Shown: positions 24,907 through 34,272, counted from the first letter of the stretch. The stretch is 39,362 nt of DNA from Candidatus Methanorudis spinitermitis (GCA_031286225.1 JAITUQ010000026.1:1-39362); one strand, 5' to 3'. Notes: generated from the letters alone by a model not told the origin. Numbers and translations: made by a program.

Positions 24907-27600
24907 TCATTTAGAAGATGAGTTACTTTTGATTTCTTTAAGTAAATCACTAGCATTTTCATGTGAAGGATTAATACTTAATGTTTTCATTAAAAAATTT
25001 GAAGCTCCTGAAGTATCTCCTTGCATATTTAAAATAGCTCCTAGAAGGTACCAAGCATCAGAATAATTTTTCTCAGTATCTATTATATCAACTAAAATAT
25101 CTTTTGCATAGCTATAATTCTTTTTTTCGTAAAATTCAAGGGCTTCATTAAATTTCTTGTTTAAATTCCTATCAAATGTTTTTACACTATTAATAGTTTT
25201 TTCATCAGCTCCCTTACTATTTTTTTCATCATTTATACTAATGGCTATTTTTTCATTGATATAGGATAAAACATGTTTAGTTGCATCTTTATGAAGAGGT
25301 TTGTTATCATTTCCACATTTTGGTGAATATATACAGGAAGGACAACCATCAACACATTGACAGGTTTTTATTAAATTTTCTGTAGATTGCACAAGATCTT
25401 TAAAAACTTCAATAGCTTTTTCACAAATTCCCATTCCTCCTTCATATGCATCATAGATAAAAATAGTAGCTTCTTGAGTATCTTCATGGTAGTTAGTTGA
25501 GAGTCCTCCAATATCAAACCTATCACACATTACATGTAATGGAAAAAGACCAATTAAAGCATGTTCTACTCCATGTAGTCCTCCAGTGAAAATATTTTCA
25601 CCTTCAAGTTCTTTTTCTAAGTATTTTTTTATTTTTTCAGGGATTGTAAACCATATTCCTTTTGTTTTAAATGTTAAAGGAGGTAAATCTAAAAAGTAAG
25701 TTCCTATTGTTTTTGAAAAATGCATTTTTTTATATTTATAGAAGTCTTCTGAAACTTCTAATTCGCCAAAATTTACCTTGAAATCTCCAATTTTTTCTCT
25801 TTTTATTTTTTTATTAATATTAATTTCAACATCTTTTAAAACAAGGGTATGATAATCAACAGCTCTTTTTGAAACATTTACATAATGATTTTTTAGATTA
25901 ATATTGTCAACAATGTAAGTTTCTCCTTTATTAATAAGAACAGCTCCTTCATGAGCTTCTCTATACACTTGAGAACGTTCCATTATTTCCAGTAGCTGAT
26001 TGTCATTCATAACTTTATAAACATCATTTGACAATTGATCAAGTGAATGATTAAAAGAGGGTTGATCATTTTTAGAGTAAATATACATCCCATTAGAATT
26101 TTTAACTAATTCTTTTTTCTTTTCTAATTCATTTAAAAGATTTAATATTTCTCTATTAAAATGTTCATTGATTAATCTGTATTTTTTTTGATTATTATTT
26201 ATCTTAAAAAAATTGCTTAGTTCCTCTTGGCTTAGTGGAAGTTCATTAGCTGCACATAATACATGAGATAATATTATCATATTATTATTCAAGTCAATTA
26301 TTGCATTTTCATGAGTTTTATCAAAGAAAAAATCAGGATTTTGCATGAAATATTGGTCTAATTGATTTTCAAAAGCTAATAACACAACAAGAGATTTTTG
26401 ATTCTTTCGCCCTGCTCTTCCTGCTTGTTGCCAAGTTGAAATCATTGTTCCAGGATAACCTGATATAATAACTGCATCTAATGAACCAATATTGATTCCA
26501 AGTTCTAAAGCATTAGTACAAGTTACACCTAAATATTTCCGAGATTTTAAACCACTTTCAATCTCTCTTCTTTCAGTAGACAAATACCCTGCTCTATAGG
26601 CAGTAATTTTCTCAATAAGTGTTTTTTTATGGTCATATATCTCTTTTTTTGCCCACATAGCTATTAATTCTGCTATTTTCCTTGAAACTGTGAAGCATAA
26701 AGTTTGGATATTTTTTAGCATTAGATACAAGAATATATGTTCGGTTTCTTGATGTATAGAAAGTGTACCATTTCTACTTTTTTTATTATTTGAATTTCCA
26801 TTTAAATTTTCCCTGTAAAATGGATTATATAAAATAAAATCTTTTTCACCACTAGGGGATCCATCTTTATCAATTAAGTGAAAAGTTTCACCCACTAATT
26901 TAGTAGCTAATTCTTTTGGATTAGCTAATGTTGCAGATGATAAAATAAATTGGGGATGTGAACCATAAAAATTAGCTATTCTCTTCAATCTTCGAATTAA
27001 AAAAGCTACGTTTGAACCAAAAACTCCTTTATAATAATGAGCTTCATCAATAACTACATATTTTAAATTTCTATAAAATTTAGCCCATTGATGATGCCAT
27101 GATAGAATATGATGTAGTTGATAGGGATTTGTAAGAATTATCCTTGAATTTTGACGAATATTATATTTTTTACTTTTTTCAGTATCTCCATCATAAGTAG
27201 CTGGTTTTATATTAATATTTAGCTCTTCTTCAAGATCTTTTAAAACGTTTAACTGATCATTAGATAAAGCTTTAGCTGGATAAATGTACATTGCAGTAGC
27301 TTTTAAGTCAGTTTTTAATTTTTCTAATATAGGCAAATTAAAAGCTAGTGTTTTTCCAGATGCAGTAGGTGTAGTAATAATGACATTTTTACCACTTTTT
27401 ATTTTCTCATAAGCTAATGTTTGATGTTCATATAATCTTATATTTCTCTTTTTAAGATAATCAGCTATTGAATCATTTAAATTAGCTATTTTTTTGTAAT
27501 TGGCTTTTTTAGATGGAATTGTTTCAACATGAGCTATTTTTTTCTTAAAGCGAATATCATTTTTAAATTTGTCAATAGCTAATTTATCCATATGAATCAT
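24907..27600 (-). CDS. DEAD/DEAH helicase with DUF1998 zinc cluster and TPR tail, MrfA (YprA)-like
   Basis: This 897-residue SF2 helicase opens with YEHQTLAYEKIKSGKNVIITTPTASGKT (Q-like motif and Walker A, about 57-84). YVVIDEAHYYKG (about 181-192), SSATLANP (about 224) and the C-terminal helicase block TNALELGINIGSLDAVIISGYP with QQAGRAGRKNQ follow. A DUF1998 region ends in the cysteine cluster CQCVDGCPSCIYSPKC (near 743-758), as in B. subtilis MrfA. The last 85 residues form about two TPR units (YSDAWYLLGAILNMQGD), an addition not typical of bacterial MrfA. The probable role is unwinding damaged DNA with the exonuclease at 22378. No good ribosome-binding site precedes ATG 27600; Met4 is an alternative start. 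Confidence 0.9.
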   Translation of the reverse strand: MIHMDKLAIDKFKNDIRFKKKIAHVETIPSKKANYKKIANLNDSIADYLKKRNIRLYEHQTLAYEKIKSGKNVIITTPTASGKTLAFNLPILEKLKTDLKATAMYIYPAKALSNDQLNVLKDLEEELNINIKPATYDGDTEKSKKYNIRQNSRIILTNPYQLHHILSWHHQWAKFYRNLKYVVIDEAHYYKGVFGSNVAFLIRRLKRIANFYGSHPQFILSSATLANPKELATKLVGETFHLIDKDGSPSGEKDFILYNPFYRENLNGNSNNKKSRNGTLSIHQETEHIFLYLMLKNIQTLCFTVSRKIAELIAMWAKKEIYDHKKTLIEKITAYRAGYLSTERREIESGLKSRKYLGVTCTNALELGINIGSLDAVIISGYPGTMISTWQQAGRAGRKNQKSLVVLLAFENQLDQYFMQNPDFFFDKTHENAIIDLNNNMIILSHVLCAANELPLSQEELSNFFKINNNQKKYRLINEHFNREILNLLNELEKKKELVKNSNGMYIYSKNDQPSFNHSLDQLSNDVYKVMNDNQLLEIMERSQVYREAHEGAVLINKGETYIVDNINLKNHYVNVSKRAVDYHTLVLKDVEININKKIKREKIGDFKVNFGELEVSEDFYKYKKMHFSKTIGTYFLDLPPLTFKTKGIWFTIPEKIKKYLEKELEGENIFTGGLHGVEHALIGLFPLHVMCDRFDIGGLSTNYHEDTQEATIFIYDAYEGGMGICEKAIEVFKDLVQSTENLIKTCQCVDGCPSCIYSPKCGNDNKPLHKDATKHVLSYINEKIAISINDEKNSKGADEKTINSVKTFDRNLNKKFNEALEFYEKKNYSYAKDILVDIIDTEKNYSDAWYLLGAILNMQGDTSGASNFLMKTLSINPSHENASDLLKEIKSNSSSK

Positions 27601-28195
27601 GATTTATTATTATAAAATTTTCAATAGAATTTTTTATAATTGAAAAATAATAATTATTATTAAACAAAATTATTAAACAAAAATATAAATAATCTTAATT
27701 TTTTTAATACTTAGAAGAAACTCGTTTTTTTATAAAACTTAAGATTATATTACTCTATATTTTATAAAATTACTTACTAATCTAAATTATATATATAATT
27801 AAATAAATACTTTTCTTATAAATAAAATTAAAAATAAATTTGTATAAAAACAAGAATAAATCATAGTTTTAATCATTTCAAAGTTATTCTAATTATTTTT
27901 AGAATTTATCATGGAGAAAGAAAAAATTTGAAAATTTCATATAATAAATAAATTTTTATGTTTAAATTATATTATTAAAACAATAATTAAAACTAATAAA
28001 TTTTTATGTTTAAATTACTTTATTAAAATAATAATTAAAACTAATATTTAATATAAACTTAATATCGTTAATAAAATTATAAATAAATTTCCTAATGAAA
28101 TTATAAATAATTATTGAATTAATTTTATGGAAAAAATCATTTTTAAATAAAATAATTAAAACTAATTGTTATTCATGTCTATAATATGTGGAAAA
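27601..28195. other. Divergent intergenic region
   Basis: This gap of about 595 bases separates the leftward helicase from the rightward secreted-protein gene and must hold both promoters. It is over 80 percent A/T by eye. It contains the 48-bp repeat listed next and a third AATTAAAACTAAT copy at about 28152. No gene is seen. Confidence 0.5.
27948..28043. repeat. 48-bp tandem repeat, two copies
   Basis: Both units (27948-27995 and 27996-28043) start ATAAATTTTTATGTTTAAAT and end AATTAAAACTA, with a few substitutions between. They lie about 150-250 bases upstream of the secreted-protein gene. Confidence 0.75.
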
Positions 28196-29215
28196 ATGTT
28201 AAATAAAGATAATGTAAGAAAAAATGAAAAATTAACTAAGAATTTAACTATTTTATTTACATCTATTATTATTGTTTTATTTGCAATATCTACTGTAAAT
28301 GCGCACATTCTTCTTATAGGTGATTCTATAAATGATTTACCTAATGAAAGGGAAGAAACTATAGCTATTTATAATAAATTGATTTTTGATGGTTATCCTG
28401 TTCTATTGTTAATAGGAGATAATGCTACATCTGAAAATATTATTAAAGGAATGTATGGTGCAGATGCAATAATTTACATTGGGCATGGAAGCGATTTAGC
28501 CTATTATAAAAATGATGGTGGAATTTCTAGAGCACCTTACGGGCTTCCTACAATAGATAATGTTGGAATTTGGACAAATAAAAATTTTTTATCTGAAGGA
28601 TTAAACATTTTTGGATTTAATTATAATGGCATTTTCACACCTCCATTTAAAAAAGGTGCATCCGTTATATTCATACATACATGTTTTGCAACAGGGTGGG
28701 TTGAGAATACTTATGTGGCTAATCCTGATGAAACAATATACAATTTTAACATACCTTATGTAAATTCAGGAGCTAATGTTTACTCTTCTGGTTATTACCA
28801 AGCTTATGATGGAGGATACTTTGATGGAGTTTTAGGTCAAGAATTAGCTAATGGAGGAGAAAAATCTCTAACATTTATGGAAGCTAACAATTTAGCTAAT
28901 CCTGAAGATAAAGTTGATATAAGTAATTATAAAGAATACAATAATATGATATATTACACTAGTCAAAATGGTGGAAGTTTATTTATAGGTAATCCAGATT
29001 CTTATGTCTTACCAACAGCAGGTGAATGTAGTGAATATGATATAAAAGCAGCTAATTATTGGTATAATTCAGGTAAACCCCATGATGATTCTATTTATGA
29101 TGAATCAATAAATAATTCAACCTCAAAAAATATATTAGAAACTTATTTTGATTATTTCATTAATTATATTAATTATTTTATTGAAAATTATATTAACTCC
29201 CTTTTTAATATTTAA
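28196..29215 (+). CDS. Secreted clan-CD (caspase/gingipain-like) protein
   Basis: The 339-residue product from ATG 28196 (a TTG at 28166 would add 10 residues) begins with a basic segment and hydrophobic helix (LTILFTSIIIVLFAISTVNA), a signal peptide likely cut after VNA. The mature part shows the clan-CD pattern of a hydrophobic strand then His-Gly (AIIYIGHGSD, His97) and a second strand then Cys (ASVIFIHTCFATGW, Cys163), as in gingipain, caspase and CHAT peptidases. This suggests an extracellular cysteine peptidase, though specificity cannot be read and a non-peptidase homologue is possible. The C terminus (YFDYFINYINYFIENYI) is an aromatic amphipathic segment that may bind the membrane or wall. 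It precedes the UvrD-like helicase by 174 bases; a functional link is doubtful given secretion. Confidence 0.7.
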   Translation: MLNKDNVRKNEKLTKNLTILFTSIIIVLFAISTVNAHILLIGDSINDLPNEREETIAIYNKLIFDGYPVLLLIGDNATSENIIKGMYGADAIIYIGHGSDLAYYKNDGGISRAPYGLPTIDNVGIWTNKNFLSEGLNIFGFNYNGIFTPPFKKGASVIFIHTCFATGWVENTYVANPDETIYNFNIPYVNSGANVYSSGYYQAYDGGYFDGVLGQELANGGEKSLTFMEANNLANPEDKVDISNYKEYNNMIYYTSQNGGSLFIGNPDSYVLPTAGECSEYDIKAANYWYNSGKPHDDSIYDESINNSTSKNILETYFDYFINYINYFIENYINSLFNI

Positions 29216-29389
29216 AATGCAAAATTCATAAATTTATTATTATAGTAAACATTTTTATTAGTTTTTAAGTAGCACAGTTTTATATTATAAATTTCTGAGG
29301 GGTATGAATTAACAATATAATTATTTTTCAAAAGCTCTTTCTCAAGTTTTATTAAACCTTAAAAAAATAATAATTTATGAGGAACAATA

Positions 29390-31834
29390 ATGATTAGCTA
29401 TTATCAATTTAAAGATGTGATTATAAATGAACTTCAAAGAGATATTCATTCAAATAAAGATCAAAACAAAGCTATTTCATCAAATAAAGACCAATCTTTA
29501 TTTTTAGTCGCTGGACCTGGCTCTGGTAAAACAACAGTTATGGTTCTAAAAATATTAAAATTTATTTTTGTAGATGAAATTTCTCCAAAGAGTATAATGG
29601 CTACAACTTTTACAAAAAAAGCTGCAAAAGAGCTACATTCTAGGATATTAGAATGGGGAGATGTAATAAAAAAACACCTCTTAAAAAATGACAATGATTT
29701 TGAGATTGATTATAATAAAAAAGAAAAAATTAATAGAGTTGACTTTAATCAGTTAACTACAGGAACCATAGATAGTATTGCAGAAGAATTACTTCGAGTT
29801 TATAGGGATCCAGGAACAAATTTACCTGTGGTTATAGAAGATTTTGTAGCAAATTCTGCTATGACTAATGCAGCTTTGTTTAAAAATAATAGATTTTCTA
29901 ATAAAAATTTGCAAAAATATCTTGGTGAAATAACAGGAGCAGAAAAAGTTTCCAACCCTTCTAAAATGAGTGATATTCTTATTGATGTCAAAAATAGAAT
30001 TTATTATGATCAAGTAGATATAAACGAATTAATAGCTAATGAAAAATCAGAAGGTGCCAAAGAATCTTTTAATGCTATATTTGATTATATTGATGAGTTA
30101 AAAAGTAAGAATATCATTGATTTTCCAATGCTTGAGTCAATATTTTTAAGAAAATTAAATCTTGGAAAATTAGATGAATTTTTAAATGAAATACAAATAA
30201 TTTTAGTTGATGAATATCAAGATACAAACATATTACAAGAAAATATCTATTTCACATTAGCTAAAGCAGCTATTGAAAATGGAGGAAGTATAACTGTTGT
30301 AGGGGATGATGATCAATCTTTATATAGATTTAGAGGAGCTACTGTCGATTTATTTACTAATTTTCCTCAAAGAGCTGAGGAAAAGTTAAATGTTAAAATA
30401 AAAGAGGTTAATCTTTCTGATAATTATCGTTCAACTGAAAAGATAATAAGTTTATGTAATCATTTTGTGGAAATTGATGATAATTATCAAGAAGCTAGAG
30501 TAAATGAAAAGCCAGCAATTAAAGCTTCAAGAAAAGAATTAACCATTCCAATAATTGGTATGTTTAGGAAAAACCAAGAAGTTTTAGCTAGAGACTTAGC
30601 TATATTAATTAAAAAACTAAGTTCCTCTGGTGAAGTTAAATTAAAAATTAAAAAAATTTTAAATAAAAATAGAGATTTGAATGGTGATGAGAAAGATTCA
30701 AAATATATATCTCTAGAAAATAGGAATTTCAATAGTGATGGGAAAGATTCAAAATATATTTCCTTAAAACTTGACGAAAAAAATGGTTCTCTTGCAGATA
30801 TAGCTATTTTAACATATTCTCCAAAAGAATTGAGTTTTGGTAACTATTTATTTCCTCATTATTTAAGAAAAAATTTAATAAAATTAAAACCACCAATTGA
30901 AGTTTTTAATCCTCGTGGGCAAGATTTACAAACATTATCTCCAATAGCTATTTTTTGTGGCTTGATGTTAGAATGTATTGATCCTGATGGAAAATATCAA
31001 AAAAACATTAAAAAAATTCCAAAATTAGCTTCTCGAAATATAATTATTTGGAGAAAAAAAGCTAATGATTTTATAGATAATTATCCTGAACCAAATTATC
31101 CAATGTCATTAAAAGATTTTGTAAATGCTTGGAAGTGTAGAAAACCAATAGGACACGATAAATGGCCGGATAATGCTAGTTTAATTGCTCTTGCATATAA
31201 ATTAATAACTTGGATTAATGTTCTTCAAGATGATGTTGAAGGTTTAGTTTACTTTGAAGCTATCACTAAAACAATAACACAAACTGGGTTTTTTAATAAA
31301 TTTTCAGCTCAAATTAATTTTGACTCTGATGATTTAGAAAAAAGGTCTATAGAGGAAGCTATTTGGAATATTTTTATTCCAATAGCTACTGGAGGAGTTT
31401 CAATCGATGAAAATCTATTAGAAACAGTACCTAAAAATAGAGTAAATATAATGTCTATTCATCAATCAAAAGGCTTAGAATTTCCATTAGTTATAGTAGA
31501 TGTTGGATCAAGATTTAATAAAAATAAAGTCCAAACTTCTTTTTTAAGATTTCCTAAAGATGGTGGAAAATCTTCTAGCTTAGAGGATAAGATTAGGAGG
31601 TATAGTTCAATTGGAAAAGGTGAAAGAACTGGAAAAGATAGAGCATTTGATGATTTAATAAGATTATACTTTGTAGCATTTTCAAGAGCCCAGGATGTAT
31701 TATTACTTGTTGGATTGGATTCAGCTATTGAAGGTTATATGTTTAATGATGAATTAAAAAATATTCCAAATATTGCACTTGGATGGAAACGAGATAAAGA
31801 TTTCATTGGATTTGATGAGATATTTTTAATATAA
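29390..31834 (+). CDS. UvrD/Rep-like SF1A DNA helicase
   Basis: This 814-residue helicase has all SF1A motifs: Walker A VAGPGSGKTTV (residues 40-50), ATTFTKKAAKEL, ILVDEYQDTN (about 270), VVGDDDQSLYRFRGA (about 302-316), LSDNYRST, MSIHQSKGLEFPLVIVD (about 686) and YFVAFSRAQDVLLL (about 759). UvrD/AddA proteins translocate 3'-5' on single-stranded DNA. There is no C-terminal nuclease domain; the Fe-S nuclease encoded next could supply it, as in AddAB-type enzymes. A 17-codon tandem duplication (KDSKYISL twice, near residues 430-460) lies in a variable loop. A GAGGAAC site precedes ATG 29390. Several short antisense frames here are shadows. Confidence 0.93.
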   Translation: MISYYQFKDVIINELQRDIHSNKDQNKAISSNKDQSLFLVAGPGSGKTTVMVLKILKFIFVDEISPKSIMATTFTKKAAKELHSRILEWGDVIKKHLLKNDNDFEIDYNKKEKINRVDFNQLTTGTIDSIAEELLRVYRDPGTNLPVVIEDFVANSAMTNAALFKNNRFSNKNLQKYLGEITGAEKVSNPSKMSDILIDVKNRIYYDQVDINELIANEKSEGAKESFNAIFDYIDELKSKNIIDFPMLESIFLRKLNLGKLDEFLNEIQIILVDEYQDTNILQENIYFTLAKAAIENGGSITVVGDDDQSLYRFRGATVDLFTNFPQRAEEKLNVKIKEVNLSDNYRSTEKIISLCNHFVEIDDNYQEARVNEKPAIKASRKELTIPIIGMFRKNQEVLARDLAILIKKLSSSGEVKLKIKKILNKNRDLNGDEKDSKYISLENRNFNSDGKDSKYISLKLDEKNGSLADIAILTYSPKELSFGNYLFPHYLRKNLIKLKPPIEVFNPRGQDLQTLSPIAIFCGLMLECIDPDGKYQKNIKKIPKLASRNIIIWRKKANDFIDNYPEPNYPMSLKDFVNAWKCRKPIGHDKWPDNASLIALAYKLITWINVLQDDVEGLVYFEAITKTITQTGFFNKFSAQINFDSDDLEKRSIEEAIWNIFIPIATGGVSIDENLLETVPKNRVNIMSIHQSKGLEFPLVIVDVGSRFNKNKVQTSFLRFPKDGGKSSSLEDKIRRYSSIGKGERTGKDRAFDDLIRLYFVAFSRAQDVLLLVGLDSAIEGYMFNDELKNIPNIALGWKRDKDFIGFDEIFLI
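30668..30770. repeat. 51-bp in-frame tandem duplication in the helicase gene
   Basis: GAAAGATTCAAAATATAT occurs at 30691 and 30742, in units of about 51 bp encoding N-(G/S)D-x-KDSKYISL twice. Frame is kept. Confidence 0.75.
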
Positions 31835-31987
31835 ACTTGTATGATTTTCTGAGATTATAGTCTTAATTACTATTACTTAAAGTGTTTATCAAATTATTTA
31901 TTAAACTATTATAGTGTTTATCATTATCAAACATGAGCTTATAATATTATTCATGGTGTTTATTGGAATAAATTGTATGGTGTTTAA

Positions 31988-33181
31988 ATGAAATTGTCTT
32001 CACGATCAAAAGAGTATATGATTCCTGAATATAGCTTAACTGGAGATCTTTTATCCTTTTTAACTTGTAATCTTCAGTATAGGTATCAAAATAAAGGAAC
32101 TTTACCACCTTCGATGCCAAAACAATTATGGTTTGGTGAGTTTATTCATGGAGTTATGGAAGAAGCTTTTCTTAAATGGAAAAATGAGAATATAGTGTTT
32201 GATTGGAATTGGTTAAATCACATAAGGCCAATTGAAGAAATGATTGATTTACGTTTAAGAGCTCGAGGGTTATATCCACCATTAGATCAATTTTGCCCTT
32301 ATTCTAGAAAAAATGAAGACAAATCAAAATGTGGTGATACAAATCATCCTCACAAATTGTTTGCTAGTGCAAGGGCTGAAGGTGCTATTAATATTTGGGG
32401 ACCAGATTTATTCCCTTTAATTAGCTCAACTGAAGTTTTATTAAAAGGTATTCGTGATATGCCTAATTATAATAAGGGTATTAGCCGGTCTAATTATTAT
32501 GGAATCAATGGAATTATTGATGTTTTAAGTTCTCTAAAAATAGATCAAAATCTTGAAAATTCTAATAATACTATTTTAAAGTATTTAAGTCATAATAATG
32601 ATTTTTATCAAAGAGTAAAATCTATTGAATCTGAGGAATATGAAATAATAATTGATTATAAAGGAATGAAAAGACCTGCATTAAATTCAAATAGTTGGAA
32701 ACACCATTCTTGGCAAATTTTGACTTATGCGTGGCTTAGGTCTATGCAAGAAGATTCTAAACCAATAGTGGCTGGGATTATTTTTTATTTAAATGAACTT
32801 GTTCCATCAATTGAAGACATTATTAGTATACAGAAAGATGTCTTGAAAGGAGAAACTGATGTTGAAATTGGGAAAAGTGATTGCGATAAAATCAAAAACT
32901 GGAATTCTGATGATGGAGATTATCTTTTTTTATCTAATAATTTTAAAATGGATAGATCAATAAGAATTGTTAATATAGAAGATAAATCTATTTCAAATGC
33001 TTTAAATGAATTTGATATTGTAGTTTCAAATATTGAGGATTCATTTATTAAGGAAACTAATGGATTTTCTATTAAAAATTCTTGGAAAGCTGAAGCTGAA
33101 AAGAGAACTTGTGATGCCTGTGATTTTAGGAGTTTTTGTAGTAATGAAGAATTAAGTCTTAAAAATATGAAAGTTCCTTGA
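31988..33181 (+). CDS. PD-(D/E)XK nuclease with Fe-S cluster motif (Cas4/AddB-like)
   Basis: This 397-residue protein shows the RecB-family nuclease core: His54 in FGEFIHGVMEE, Glu149 in STEVLLKG, Asp178 in GINGIIDVL, then IIIDYKG (Asp223-x-Lys225) and the SWQILTYAWL Q-x3-Y motif (Gln243, Tyr247). Cys27 (LTCNLQYRYQ) plus the C-terminal Cys375-x2-Cys378-x5-Cys384 form the four-cysteine 4Fe-4S staple of Cas4 and AddB. It should cut single-stranded DNA ends. It follows the SF1 helicase by 153 bases on the same strand, so a two-subunit helicase-nuclease is likely. The ATG overlaps the fourth GTGTTTA repeat of the gap (GGTG acts as weak ribosome-binding site). A T10 run at 33222 may end the unit. 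Confidence 0.87.
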   Translation: MKLSSRSKEYMIPEYSLTGDLLSFLTCNLQYRYQNKGTLPPSMPKQLWFGEFIHGVMEEAFLKWKNENIVFDWNWLNHIRPIEEMIDLRLRARGLYPPLDQFCPYSRKNEDKSKCGDTNHPHKLFASARAEGAINIWGPDLFPLISSTEVLLKGIRDMPNYNKGISRSNYYGINGIIDVLSSLKIDQNLENSNNTILKYLSHNNDFYQRVKSIESEEYEIIIDYKGMKRPALNSNSWKHHSWQILTYAWLRSMQEDSKPIVAGIIFYLNELVPSIEDIISIQKDVLKGETDVEIGKSDCDKIKNWNSDDGDYLFLSNNFKMDRSIRIVNIEDKSISNALNEFDIVVSNIEDSFIKETNGFSIKNSWKAEAEKRTCDACDFRSFCSNEELSLKNMKVP

Positions 33182-33221
33182 TTTTTGAAAAAAATATTAT
33201 ATATAATAGAAAATTAACAAG

Positions 33222-33231
33222 TTTTTTTTTT
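33222..33231 (+). terminator. T-run terminator after the helicase-nuclease pair
   Basis: Ten T residues lie 41 nt after the nuclease stop codon. Archaeal transcription commonly ends at such U-tracts without a hairpin. The rest of the roughly 300 bases up to 33479 is plain AT-rich DNA with the ExoIII promoter. Confidence 0.45.
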
Positions 33232-33479
33232 AATTAATTTATTTAAAAAAATTAAATAGATATATATAGTACATTATGAAAAAAATAAGTTTTATAATCA
33301 TTTATAATATTTTTAATGTCCCGTTTTAATATGCACTATGAATAATTTTAAAATTATAAATTTAAAATTTTTATTTTTTTTAAAAACAATTATAAATACA
33401 ACTATTAATGATAAAAAATAGAATTAACATAAGTTTAATTATTTTCATTATAAATTTTTATCATCATGGAAGGAAAAAT

Positions 33480-34244
33480 ATGACTAAATTAAAAATTGTA
33501 TCATGGAATATCAATGGATTAAGAACTAGGTTTAAAAACAAACAATTAGACCCTATATTCAATGAAACTCCTGATATAATACTATTTCAAGAAATTAAAG
33601 CTAAATATGATCAATTAGATTCCGAATTAACAAGAATGCCAGATTACAATTTTTATATTTCACCAGCTGAAAATTCACGATTTGGTGGAATAGCTACTTT
33701 CTCAAAAATAAAACCAAGTTTAGTTAAAAAATTTTTAAAAAATCCTAATTCAGAATTTAAAGGTAGAATTTTAAATTTTGATTTTGAGGATTTTAATTTA
33801 GTTCATATTCATTCGCCATCTGGAAGTGGTGCAAAAGTCAATCTTGAATCAAAGCTAAGTTTTTATGAAGACTTAATAGCTTACTCAAAAGAGATGGTTA
33901 AGGATAATGTTATTATTGCTGGTGATTTTAATATTGCACACAATGAAAAAGATGTTAGTGATCCAGAATCTGCGGTTAAATCACCTAATTTTTTAAAAAA
34001 TGAAAGAAAATTCTTAGATGAACTAGAAGATTTAGGTTTTATCGATGCTTATAGACTTTTAAATAAAAATACTGAGGAATATTCTTCTTGGAAATCAGTA
34101 AAAGCAAGAAAATCGAATCACGGTTCTAGATTAGATTATTTCTTTGTTTCCCAGTCATTAAAAAATTCTATTATTGAAGCAAAAATATTATCACTTATTG
34201 AAGGATCAAAACATGCACCTATTGAAATGATAATTGATATTTAA
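33480..34244 (+). CDS. xth: Exodeoxyribonuclease III / AP endonuclease
   Basis: From ATG 33480 the product is 254 residues, the normal ExoIII size, and starts with the canonical KLKIVSWNINGLR. Other family blocks are ILFQEIKA (metal-binding Glu), SRFGGIATFSK, IHSPSGSG, VIIAGDFNIAHNEKDV (catalytic Asp and Asn) and SRLDYFFVS with GSKHAPIEM (Asp and His). It incises abasic sites and removes 3' blocks in base excision repair. GGAAGGA lies 7 nt before this ATG. An upstream in-frame ATG at 33408 would add 24 unrelated hydrophobic residues and has no ribosome-binding site, so it is rejected. Downstream T8 and T9 runs mark the probable end of the transcript. Confidence 0.95.
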   Translation: MTKLKIVSWNINGLRTRFKNKQLDPIFNETPDIILFQEIKAKYDQLDSELTRMPDYNFYISPAENSRFGGIATFSKIKPSLVKKFLKNPNSEFKGRILNFDFEDFNLVHIHSPSGSGAKVNLESKLSFYEDLIAYSKEMVKDNVIIAGDFNIAHNEKDVSDPESAVKSPNFLKNERKFLDELEDLGFIDAYRLLNKNTEEYSSWKSVKARKSNHGSRLDYFFVSQSLKNSIIEAKILSLIEGSKHAPIEMIIDI

Positions 34245-34272
34245 TATTTTTATATTAACTTTTGAAATTTAC

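Noticed and set aside
33408..33479. N-terminal extension of ExoIII from the upstream ATG
   Set aside because: The family starts at KLKIVSWNINGLR, and GGAAGGA stands before the ATG at 33480.
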